DNA from: Filosporella fistucella | Taxonomy: Eukaryota > Ascomycota > Leotiomycetes > Helotiales | Direction of reading: 5' to 3' | Assembly: GCA_030077755.1 (NCBI GenBank) | Contig: JAQJZZ010000019.1 | Span: 632,501-696,500, forward strand | Length of the DNA stretch: 64,000 bases | Part shown: piece by piece, positions 13,405 through 23,250 of the stretch | Layout of the letters: the number at the start of each line of letters is the position of its first letter | Position numbering within the stretch: the stretch's first letter is position 1 | Program-made: the position numbers and the translations under genes | Notes under the pieces: model-generated | What the model was told of the DNA's origin: nothing | Databases searched by the model: none | The model's input: only the letters and a program-made list of their open reading frames with translations

Positions 13405-13523
13405 ACATACAACAGCAGGTATTCGCTGGTGGTCACCCACCCAACTACTAATCTGCCGATCTGAGGCTTGTGTATGGCAGAGCGGACGGGATGCCCAATT
13501 CTCCTCAGTCTGTGGTCGTATGT
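13405..13523 (-). rRNA. 5S ribosomal RNA (solitary, diverged copy)
   Basis: The minus strand matches the ascomycete 5S rRNA over its whole length of about 119 nt. The 5' end ACATACGACCA pairs with the 3' end TGTTGTATGT (helix I). The highly conserved CCCGTCCGCTC and TTAGTAGTTGGGTGGGTGACC (loop E/helix IV and internal promoter box C) are present. Bases that differ from the common fungal sequence remain paired: CTGAGG with CCTCAG in helix II, and GCAG with CTGC in helix V. This argues for a functional or only recently silenced gene. It lies alone between protein genes, as in Neurospora-type dispersed 5S families. A Pol III T-run follows. Confidence 0.88.
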
Positions 13524-14152
13524 GTCAATAATGGCTGTATTAAATACTGTATTTGTCAAAATTCTCCAGCTGCTGCTTTAACAGAGTTAGCGCTGTCCAC
13601 ACAAATTTGAGAGAGAGCATGCGCGTAGAGCCGAATGCTACAGTCTCAAATCTAGTTTACACGACTTTGAGCTTGAGGTTTGTTATCATCCAATAGCAAT
13701 GAGTCGTAGTACCTCAGGATGTATGTCTGAGCCTTGATATATAGTACAAACGGGGCGGAGAAAGCAGCGAAGGGCGGCTGTGCATAACGCAACGAGCCCG
13801 ATTTGGAAAGCAGAGTTACACACATTCTTTGAGGAAGCGGCTTCTATTTGGCCACAGAGGCCAGCATACTCGACGACGAGTGGGTGTTGCCTGCCTCACT
13901 CGCATGTCTCAATATACTCATGCATATGTCGCCCGGTTATCATGTGGAAGGCATGGGTAAATGTCTGGACTTTCGCCCGAGGGGACCGGCAGACCGCACC
14001 CTAATTGCAGTTCTAGTCGTGGAACATGACCTGCCCTTAAGCTTAGGCATCCCTCTCACGGTTGGAAAGGGGCATTTCTGATTTTGAACTTGCACTCTTG
14101 CGGAAAGTTATCTCGTCTTTCGCTTTCCAAAATTCCTTTCCTGCCACAAATC
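13524..14152. other. Intergenic, 5' flank of orphan gene
   Basis: Open frames at 13780-14081 lack any recognisable feature. The longer frame into the next gene begins with TTG at 14084 and was not accepted as the start. Confidence 0.45.
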
Positions 14153-16294
14153 ATGGCGGTCAGTATCGCTGTCGGTAGCGCCCAGTTGATACAGTTGGGA
14201 GTATCATTATCTGATCTTGCACTCGTTCTGAACTATGGCAGAAAGTTTGGAAATTGGCTTCGTGTCTCCAGCAATGATGAGGAGTTACTAAGCTCCATTG
14301 GTGAGAAACAAGAAGCACTACTAAAACGACGCGATTTGATTGAAACTTCTTGTATGGAAAGGAAGTGGTCTCGCATTGACTTTGTCTACCAAGGGCAGCA
14401 TCAGAATAACTCATCACATGCGCACAAAAAAGAAGCAGCAGCGAACCTGAGCTCGTTCTCATGGCTAATGGTCACTATTGTTGCCGCCTTGGATCTTTGT
14501 CTCCCCGCCACCCGCGTTCAAGCACTCATAAGGCGCGTTTATGCTCGGGTATTGGATAGAGATCAAGAGCTGGAAGACTCACTTCGTATTTTGCTACCTA
14601 CAAATGTTGAGTCCTGGAGAGAGACTGGCTGTATACGAAAGCTCAATACTATTATATCTCGCGGTGTCAAAGCTTGTCGCTACAAAATACTTAAAGAGCA
14701 TGCTCTTCCACAATTGAATCCACCGGAGGCCAAGGAGATGGAGGATTTTCTTGTGTGGATGCTGAAAGGAGATTCATGCGACTTCAATGCAATGTCTGTC
14801 ATAATATTTGCCGTCGCAGTAGGGCTTGGAAAAGCAGGGGTAAATCTTCGCACAGAGGGAGAGCGGTTATATGAAACCGAGCCTTTCGTCCATTATGTCA
14901 AAAGTGAAGACCCTCCGCTTTCATCTTTTATAGGTGACCATTCGAAAAAGCGTGGAATTGGGAGCACAGCGCAGCAGATAGCATATCCACATCAAGATCC
15001 AAGCACCATGATTCACGCGATAGGAGCGGATCGGAAAACCATCAACAGCATGGGTCGGTTCTGGGCGCTTGGTTCAGTAGCTGCCTCGAAACTTCATCTT
15101 CGCGCTGAAGCCCAGCTACCTTACTCCAGAGAATCGGAAATCTATTATGTTCTAGATGTTGTAGATGCCGAGAAAAGTGGTTTCGCACCAGAAGTGATAT
15201 TGCTTGCTGGTCGGTCCTTTCCCGAACGGTCCGAGAGCATACTTCTCGCGGTCGAAGAGCTTGTTCAGCAAATTCCCAAAGGCATGAAAGGAGATCAACT
15301 CGAGTGGCTCCTGCAAAGGACGGAGGTGGAATATCTCAAGCGAGCTACGTCAGCTATATCGAGTCATTCGAAGGAGAGGATGGGACTATGGCTGGAATAT
15401 CAAGCTCTTGTCTTTGGTTTTTATTATGGACTTATGAAGCAATTGTTACGTTTGGATCGCGTCGAGGGCGACACCTACTTCAAAGGCCTATGGGGCTACG
15501 GAAGTACCGTATTCTTAGCTATGTGTGTTGAATTTGCAAATATCATGCGGAGAGAAGGAAAGATTAGTCGGAGCCATATCTTATATATGCTTTCAACCAT
15601 GTATAGCGGGCGGCAGAAACCATTCGCGTCGCTGTCCAATGGCAAGGGATTGATTGGGATATTGGGTTCAATATCAGTCCTTTCAACACCATTGTTGAGT
15701 ACAACCGATGATCCTAAAAAGATGTCGACGTTCACTTTAGTCGATTTGCCGATTCTGGATCTCACACCCGATATCGATGGAGAACTTTTTGCTTGTGCTG
15801 GTGGTGGCATCACAGTCGACCAGTCGCCTAAAAGTCTTGGTGCTATAAGAGCACGGAAGCCAAGTAAAGAATGGTCGATACATGCAAAGATGGGTCTCTT
15901 GTTCGAAGACGGAATGTCAGGAGTAGTAGTGGCAGCGCGTTGTGGTGGCAGACTAGTAGGATGGTTCAACCCATTAGCCGCTGATGTTGCTTTTCTTAGC
16001 ACTGCCTATGTCAAGAAACGCCACGATAAGGAGGTAAACTACGTTGATTCGTTTACATTTTCTGGGTTTGAGATTGAAGATAGTCACTGGCAAGAGGGTC
16101 GTTTGGTGCGGCCGATTACGGACGACCCCAATAAACTAATAGGGATGGTTCACTCGAAAGACTGTCCGGCGTTGAGATACGCCGCGGCTGGCATGTACAC
16201 AGAGGCGGGAGAGGAGGTTGCTATTGCTACCGATGATATAGAGGCAAGTTATGGAAGAATTGAGGTGGAAGGAGAAGGAATTATTATTGCTTAG
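14153..16294 (+). CDS. Uncharacterised 713-aa protein, single exon
   Basis: A long intron-free reading frame starts at ATG 14153 (MAVSIAVGSAQLIQLG). The frame extends upstream only to a TTG. I recognise no domain. The N-terminal 40 residues are amphipathic or hydrophobic and recall the start of helical N-terminal domains of fungal STAND/HET-type proteins. That is only a resemblance: no P-loop, no ankyrin, WD or TPR repeats and no HET core follow. Mid-protein hydrophobic stretches (near residues 245, 435 and 465) are too broken for a confident membrane protein. The C-terminal third is glycine-rich and beta-like, with a cluster around GVVVAARCGGRLVGW. It lies directly upstream of a broken HET gene, so an accessory non-self-recognition role is possible but unsupported. 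Confidence 0.75.
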   Translation: MAVSIAVGSAQLIQLGVSLSDLALVLNYGRKFGNWLRVSSNDEELLSSIGEKQEALLKRRDLIETSCMERKWSRIDFVYQGQHQNNSSHAHKKEAAANLSSFSWLMVTIVAALDLCLPATRVQALIRRVYARVLDRDQELEDSLRILLPTNVESWRETGCIRKLNTIISRGVKACRYKILKEHALPQLNPPEAKEMEDFLVWMLKGDSCDFNAMSVIIFAVAVGLGKAGVNLRTEGERLYETEPFVHYVKSEDPPLSSFIGDHSKKRGIGSTAQQIAYPHQDPSTMIHAIGADRKTINSMGRFWALGSVAASKLHLRAEAQLPYSRESEIYYVLDVVDAEKSGFAPEVILLAGRSFPERSESILLAVEELVQQIPKGMKGDQLEWLLQRTEVEYLKRATSAISSHSKERMGLWLEYQALVFGFYYGLMKQLLRLDRVEGDTYFKGLWGYGSTVFLAMCVEFANIMRREGKISRSHILYMLSTMYSGRQKPFASLSNGKGLIGILGSISVLSTPLLSTTDDPKKMSTFTLVDLPILDLTPDIDGELFACAGGGITVDQSPKSLGAIRARKPSKEWSIHAKMGLLFEDGMSGVVVAARCGGRLVGWFNPLAADVAFLSTAYVKKRHDKEVNYVDSFTFSGFEIEDSHWQEGRLVRPITDDPNKLIGMVHSKDCPALRYAAAGMYTEAGEEVAIATDDIEASYGRIEVEGEGIIIA

Positions 16295-16535
16295 ACGCTA
16301 TTTGATTCAATTACGCCTCCCATATTTGCTCTTCCTCTGAGATGTAGAAACTTGAGCACCTGAAATCTTGCCATTATTTCCTATTTTCTTGTAAAGCTGG
16401 CTGCCTTAATAGATCTCGCAACTTCCGAGCCAATGTTAGCAATGTAAATTACTATAGAAACCATTAAGATACTATGACTTTATTTACTACCTCCCGCTTT
16501 CCGACCCAGGTCGTCTGCTGGACTTTTTGAATTAA

Positions 16536-17657
16536 TTTGGGTTTTTGAAGGCGGCAAATCCTCAAGAGAAGATATATGCCCTTCTTGGACTAGCTGAAGA
16601 TGCTAGGGATGCTCCATTCTTAGCCTATGAGCAGAAATTTGAGCAAATCTATCTTGACTACGCAATGTATTTCGAGAGCAAAGGCAGAGGCTTCGATGTC
16701 CCCCGTGCCGCAGCAGAACATCCTCGTTTCCAGCTCTCTTGGGTGCCCGACTAGTCCACTGATTTGGACACCCAGCAGTCTGAGGGTTTATTTTCGGTTT
16801 AGAGCCAAACATGCCAGCTTTCGGGCTGAAAGTTCTCTTGAAGAATCACTCACACGTGAATGCCAAGATGAACTTCTGTACGGTTCGCGGGTGCATTGTT
16901 GACTCAGTCATATGCGAGGAAGAACGCATGCTCCATGGACGTGCATGTCAGCCTTGCTGTGTAGTCTTTCCCCAAGTCACACTATACTATCGAAGCCATA
17001 ATACTTCTCCCTTTCGCTTTATTGCATATTTAGTCAGCCTGATGTTTTGGAAACTCAATGATTTCGATTTGCCTGAGAGCATTGAGAATGACAGCCTTCA
17101 TACCAAAGGAAGATTGGGACGTCAATATTACATTTATATTAAACCATCTCGTCATATTTATTCGGATAAAGCATGAGTACATCTTTCCGGAATTACCATT
17201 TTATTTTGAAGAGTATGCTATGCTGAAAACCCTGTACTCCACGAGCGGATGAGATGAACTGGCGCTCACCCCTGATCCCATTGAGGCTATGTTTTGGCAC
17301 GCTTGTGACTACGATAGACATGTTGATACCGCTGAAGGCCAGCAAACACGTTCCCTATAGATACACCCACCAATGACCCTTGCTCGGCGGACAGCTCTGT
17401 TTTACCAGACACGCATACATGGGCTTGCTTCCAGATACCGCGAAATAGGGAGGTGCTTTCGTTATTCTCGCTGGTGCCAACATCCTTTTTTTTTAATTAT
17501 CAAGGCTTCAAATAAACAGAGGCGGATATCGCCTACAAGGAGTAGCTTATTTGATAGCTTTCATGTATGGAGAGCTGAAAAATATGATGAATTCGTGAAT
17601 GAATCTGGAGAAGGTCAAGCAGATAGTCTCAAGTGGGAAGCTATCCTTTTGCCTTAA
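16536..17657 (+). pseudogene. HET-domain protein gene remnant (C-terminal half)
   Basis: The region translates in pieces to the typical back half of fungal HET proteins. PQEKIYALLGLAEDARD is followed by DYAMYFES and FQLSWVPDWS, then in shifted frames SPLIWTPSS, VRGCIVDSVI, LLPDTAK-stop-GGAFVILAGAN and GYRLQGVAYLIAFMYGEL. The order matches intact HET proteins (KIYALLGLA, SWVPDW, G.I.D.V, GD..ILLGA..PF, YRL.GEAYVHG..GE). At least three frame changes and several stops separate the pieces. The N-terminal HET core (SYxWG, WIDxxCI) is missing. It is therefore a truncated, decayed gene. It is followed by AT-rich relics, which may mark the event that destroyed it. Confidence 0.85.
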
Positions 17658-19850
17658 TTGAGTTCTGCAATTTGCAAGAATATAACGATGTAGTCTCGAT
17701 TCTTGGATTCAGCAGATGAGTGATTAGGTCACGTGGCATGCCTCCAAAAAGGGATTTCTTGATTCTCGAGATACGGGTTTTATTAGAAGTTATTGAAGCT
17801 AGTGTATCAGAATTTGAGTTGATAGATCAATTCTCCTTAGTATATAGTCGTGTATAATATAAAAATAGATAATTGAGCGTAATCTAGATATTATTTCTTT
17901 AGATATAATATTTATAATGAAGTAACCAAGATGCTTAAAATTCTCTTTAAAGTTTAGCATAAGATTCTTAAATCTAGGCTCTAAGTTATTATCCTTAAGA
18001 TCCCGGAATTTAGTTCAGTAGTACCTTATACCGATACACTCAGGGCTAATTTTCCCAGTCACTAGTTCTATTCTGGTCTACAGACGGGAGCAACTGCTGC
18101 TTTAAAATGAGCTAAGGCTGAGTCTACCTGAGCCAAAGGTGAGCAGGTTAGGGTAGAGCCGGGCCGGAGCACCTCTCTCCATCCAATGTCGTTGGGCTTC
18201 GTAATCGCCATGGAGAGGGGGGTTTTGGAAACCTGAGTCTAATTAACAAAAACACTATCCTCAAGCTTCACTGAGTACCGGAATATCCCCAAAGTCCTGC
18301 TGCACACCTGAGCTTTCGATCACCAGAATATCAGCCATCAATCTTATCTATGGCCCGAACTCTGTTTGCACCAAAGGAACTTGGTACGATCAGAATTCTT
18401 CGAACCCGAATAAGGTTGGCATCGAAAACATTCGTAGATAAGAAAGGGTTTATAAGAAGCTAAAATATTTTAATTATATTATAGCTTACTTTATTATGGT
18501 TCCGAGCAAGCCTAAGCGGCGGCGCCTAATCAAGCTTGAACGAACCTGCGCCATTTTGACCACGTGGCGCTTCTAATGGTGAGCTTGTTGACTGTATTGG
18601 TATTCTTAGGTGTAAGGCTCTATGGGAAGAGGAAAGATGCAAAAAGCAAGCGGGCAGAGGACGGAGAGATCTAGGGATTTTATTCGATGTAGAAGGGTAA
18701 CTACTAGTACTATGATCGGTTGCGCGATGCTACATGGCAGGTCACGAGATCTTCAAGATGCCGCCACTTGATAGGGAAATGAACAAGTGATTTATCTTAG
18801 GCTGACAATGTTATCCATGCAATTGAATAACATTATCTCCAGTTGCCGGTTACTTGAACGATATATCGCGAAAATAGGATAAAGCGAGGCGGGAAACAGT
18901 ACTGCAGATCCGAGGTTTTGAAGTTGGAACTTGAGATTGATAAACTTCCTTATCGAGCCGCATATGCAGTATGCATACATGCATCTATTATTGACTACGC
19001 TCTCTCGGGACTGTTCCTGACCCACTTCCCCCCATACACGCATCAAATACTTAAAATACATAGGGTACGTAGCATTCTCTCCCCGGTAGCAGTGATGTGT
19101 CACGGCATGAGCATGCGCATGAACATAAACTGGTGGAGAGGTGCAGTGAGTGCGGTCTCGCTTCTTTTTGGGCGGTACTTCATAGTTACATGATTGTTTT
19201 TACCGAGATACAGGGCATTCGTCCGGAGAAGGTATGCATGAAGGTAGAGCGCTACTTTGGTACTTATCAGTGGTCAAAGTGGATGGATAAGCGGAGAGTG
19301 TGGGTGTGTATGCGCGCTTTTGCTGTTTTTCTGACCGGGGATAGCTCTTGATCAAGATGGATGGATTGATGAAGGGTGCTTTAATACCGAGTGCGGGACC
19401 GGATGTGGATATGTAGAAAATGTATTTGGGGTTCTGGGCTGGAGGTAAGGTGGGGGAGGGATGGGTACATATCCTGAGAGACCAGCGTGTACAAGGTGTG
19501 GTCTGTGGTTATACTTATCCGGTAGCAGCTCCCGGGTTGTGAAGAGTTTTCTATTTCGAGTCCCTGATAATAAATGTATTGAATTCCCAATGATGTGGTC
19601 GATGCTACATAAATTCGTCACTCCTCAAGGTCGAAAGACCGAGTCACCGAGGTAGGGGCTGGTATATATCTATACTTAGGTCTCTTTGAAGTCAGAAGAC
19701 TGATACTAGGCTTTGATTTGGGAGGTTTGATTGAGAGAGAGATAAGAATTGTATTTATATATCACTCATTCATCCCATCTCTACCGTCTTGCTTTCCACG
19801 AACCCCCCCTCACACATCCCTTCTTCCCTAAGACACAACCTTACAACAAC
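17658..19850. other. Intergenic with AT-rich decayed repeat relics
   Basis: About 17760-18010 is very AT-rich (TATAATAT, TTTATAATG) and codes for nothing. About 18440-18500 is another short AT-rich stretch next to a GC-rich patch (GCGGCGGCGCC). A stem-loop CCTCTCTCCAT/ATGGAGAGG lies at about 18170-18230. This mosaic looks like old transposon DNA after C-to-T decay, but no family can be named. 18800-19700 holds only unconserved open frames. A TATA-like TATTTATATATC at about 19752 lies about 100 bp upstream of the P450 start. Confidence 0.5.
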
Positions 19851-21936
19851 ATGACAACCTCCTCTCGCTCTCTCTCCACTGTAAATCTCCAACTCACACC
19901 CACAACCGTCCTCCTCTTCCTCGCCGTCTTCATCCTCCTCTCTATCCTCCGCTCCTACATCCGATCTCCTCTTCGTTCCCTCCCTGGTCCGTTCATCGCA
20001 CCATTCACCCCCCTCTATCGCCTCTCCCTAGTCTTCTCCGGCAAAGCACCTTACACATACCGCGCCCTGCACCATCGATACGGAAAAATCGTCAGGACGG
20101 GTCCAAATCATGTTAGTGTTTCGGATGTGGATATGATTGGGGTTATTTATGGGACGGGGAGTGGGTTTAGGAAAGTGAGTCGTTGAACATGAGGAAGATA
20201 ATATGAGTGTAGATAAAACGAAACTAGAGAGGCAAGAGGGTGAGAAAGGAATAGATGAAGCTGATGATTTATCCTCTAGTCTGATTTCTATTCGCTGATG
20301 TCGCCTTCTTATGAGGGGAAGGTGTTGGATACGCAGTTCTCTTCTGCTGATCCAGCTGAGCATAAACATCTTCGAACACAAGGTATGGCTTCCTCTTCCA
20401 AAATTTCTAGCCTCTCCTGAGAACAGCCTACTGCTTGAAGTATCTGCAGAATTCTTTTTTGTACTTGACTTTCTTCAATTTCTATGTATTCAAGAACGAG
20501 GAAATAGATAACAGGAGATTCTGACCTGCTCAGTCGGTCCCATCCTCTCAATAACCAACATCCAAACCTCGTACGAGCCCCACGCCGACGCTTGTTCCCG
20601 CATCTTCATAGAAGCTATGCTTTCACTGCAAGATACCCCTCTTGATCTTGCGCCTTGGCTCCAATGGTACGCTTTTGATGTTATTGGTAGTATCACTTTC
20701 AATCGCCGTTTTGGATTCCTCGAGCAGAGGAGAGACATCGATGGCATGATAAGTGGAATCGATCAGGGGCTTAAGTATGTGAAGAATTTCGGGGTCATGC
20801 CTGGATTCCACCCATGGTTAATGGGCAATAAAGCCGGTAGAGCGATTTTGCCAGTTGTTGCGGGCGTGCCAGATAATATGGCGAAGTTTATGAAAGTATG
20901 TTTCCAAAAGCAAATGTTTTGTTCTAGAGACATGGGAAATCGCTGGGTTCAATTGGGGCTAATGTGGAATAGATCACGTCAGATGCAGCTGATAGATACG
21001 ATGCTGAAGACAAACCTGAAGGCATCCGGAAAACAGATTTCTTAGCTCAACTGAGAGCAAGAGAGGGCATTCCAATGTCAAAACGAGATGAGATGAACCA
21101 TCTTGCTATCAATATGTAACAAAATCTTCATCAACTACTTTCTCGCTCAGGTACTGACTCCGTATATTCAGGGTAGCAGGAAGTGATACCACTGCAGCAC
21201 TAGCTCGAGCTTGTTTCTACTACGTGATCAAAAACAAGACAGTATACGCCAAACTAGTGTCTGAAATTGATACCGCAGACCAGGAAGGAAAGTTGTCTGA
21301 GTATATCACATACAAAGAATCTCTCGAGCTTCCCTACCTGTATCTCTCCCCTCTCCTACAGTACCCCCACATACTGACAATGAGTAGACAAGCAGTCATC
21401 AAAGAATCAATGCGTGTGCATCCTAGCATTGGCTTCCCTCTCGAACGTGTAGTCCCTGTGGGTGGAGCTGTGATATGCAGTGTGCATCTCCCAGCTGGCA
21501 CGAATGTAGCTATGAGCGCTCCAGTAGTCAACTGTGATAAAGAAGTTTTCGGGGCAGATGCCGAAGAGTTCAGACCGGAGAGATGGCTTGATGCAAGCGC
21601 TGAACAGTTGAAGAGTATGGATCGGGCATTTTTCTCTGTGAGTTTTATCCTCTCCTCTCTCTGTCTTGCAGGATTTGGCTCCCCACATCTTGACCCATTG
21701 AAATCCGTTCTTTGATTGTACGAATAAAGTGCTTACTTAAAAAGGTTGGTTTCGGATCCAGAGCATGTATCGGCAAAAACATCTCCATGATGGAAATCGG
21801 CAAATTCGTACCAGAAATGTTTCGTCGATTTAATATTGAGTGGGCCTCTGAGCAGCCGGAATGGAGGACGAATACCGCTTGGTTTTGGAAACAGACGGGT
21901 ATTATTGTCAAATTTACTGAGAGGGTGCAGAAGTGA
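19851..21936 (+). CDS. Cytochrome P450 monooxygenase (pisatin-demethylase-like class)
   Basis: Membrane-bound heme monooxygenase, probably in secondary metabolism or detoxification. Seven exons (19851-20174, 20280-20382, 20534-20895, 20973-21115, 21172-21339, 21388-21637, 21745-21936) give 513 aa, a normal P450 length. An N-terminal membrane anchor spans about residues 17-35 and is followed by the proline-rich SLPGPFIAPFTP hinge. The I-helix motif is VAGSDTTA (312-319). The ExxR pair is Glu373-Arg376 (KESMR) and FRPERW is at 428-433. The heme loop is VGFGSRACIGKNIS with the thiolate Cys458. In this splice model the usual first phenylalanine of FxxGxRxCxG is valine at an exon edge (Val451). 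The overall sequence resembles CYP enzymes annotated as pisatin-demethylase-like. Neighbours are mostly decayed metabolic genes. Confidence 0.9.
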
Positions 21937-22512
21937 GAGGGACGTCGAGACATTGCTTTTTGGATCTTTATTATGAGAAATTTTATACTATACCTGTATT
22001 CCTGAACGATGGGACATATTACTCTCACCAGTTATCAACCCCTTGAGAAGACATCCACGTGATGAAGCAACTCAGTATTGATTAATAGTAGAGAACCTTC
22101 GTGAACACGTTTGTCAGACATCATATCATTCCCTCAAATGCCGAAAGAAAAGCAACTTCTCGCCGCTGAACTTCTGACATCACAAAGTCATACTAGCAAA
22201 CTTGTCTCGGAACTTTCATCTCCCCTTTTTTAAGCAAGCACCACTGGCGCCGCATGCGGATCCGTTATTGAAAACACCAAGCCAGCTCAGCTGCTTAAAC
22301 ACAGTGTCCAAAACCATGGCGTCACGAACCTCAGCCGTTTCTCCAGCATGGCTTGAGACAGTACGGAGAATTATTGATAAGAGTCCCTTTCCTTGCAGTA
22401 GCAGCTCTTCTTATACTAGGGCATGTCGCGGCACTCTCATTGATTTCGTTCCTCTTCTTTCGCGACTACATTCTTTTGTTTCATAGCGTCAAGGTTGTTT
22501 CATTGTTATCTC

Positions 22513-22916
22513 ATGATACGGTCCACTCTCTCTTTCCTCTCTGTCTTTAAGCTCACATTCCTTCTCACACCAATTCTCGCACAATATCCTCAATCCTCTA
22601 AACGTGGCCTCGTTTCTGTGTCAGCTCTCAACTCGCAAGATAAGGCTGTTTTCGTCGAACTCAACAACGGGCTAACATGGCACTATATTTACGCCATCCC
22701 GCCCACCTCAGCCTATGTGAACATCTCCCAGTCATCTTTCGAATTCGTGCCTATGCTATGGGGCGTAACCAACAAAAACCGGTTCTTCTTTACTACACAA
22801 TATCACAACTATGATATCCGAAGGTCGAAACATAACTTATGTCCTCTCACTCAACGACCCAGACGTCAATTTCACTGCTGGAGGCAGCTAGATCTCTCCC
22901 AATGCTGCGGCAGATA
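22513..22916 (+). pseudogene. GH128/Asl1-like glycoside hydrolase, truncated
   Basis: It starts at ATG 22513 with a good signal peptide (MIRSTLSFLSVFKLTFLL, then AQYPQSSKRGL). It continues with features of the glycoside hydrolase family 128 / alkali-sensitive-linkage protein family: KRGLVSV, LTWHYIYA and FEFVPMLWG. The reading frame then breaks near 22795. The continuation ISEGRNITYVLSLNDPDV and ISPNAAADK is in another frame and is interrupted by a TAG. Similarity ends at about 22916, exactly where the AT-rich island begins, so the rest of the catalytic domain is gone. It would have been a secreted beta-1,3-glucanase-like cell-wall enzyme. The family match is from motif order and is fairly secure; the substrate is inferred from the family. 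Confidence 0.75.
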
Positions 22917-23250
22917 AATGCTAAAGGTTATTTTTAGTTCTTATGCTTATTATAATAAAATTTCCTTTACCTTTTCATTTCAAATCTTTTAAGCTTTATT
23001 AAAATTATTAAACATAAGACCCTTAATTACCTTGGCCATTTTCTTTTATTAATAAAATATTAAATTATTATAATATTTATTAGGCATATTAATTATTTTA
23101 AGCTTTCATAAGTTAAGCTAATTTTTTATATATATAAAGGAAATTTAGCGAGTAATTTATCTTATTTAACCTTTTTATAATATTATTATCCTTTTACTTT
23201 TTATAAATAGCTTTCTTTGCCTTATATATTCGGTCTTATCTCTTCTTATT
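22917..23250. repeat. AT-rich island at a double gene truncation
   Basis: About 330 bp is almost purely A/T with TAATATT, TTATTAAT and TATATA strings and no coding potential. It separates a GH128-like gene cut off at its 3' end (plus strand) from a regulator gene cut off at its 3' end (minus strand). It is best read as a decayed (RIP-like) transposon remnant or a rearrangement scar. No terminal repeats are recognisable. Confidence 0.6.

Noticed and set aside
14084..14152. Upstream extension of the 713-aa gene
   Set aside because: Starts with TTG; the first ATG in frame is 14153.
18918..19351. Two short plus-strand frames
   Set aside because: No motif or splice partner, and they run into plain intergenic sequence.
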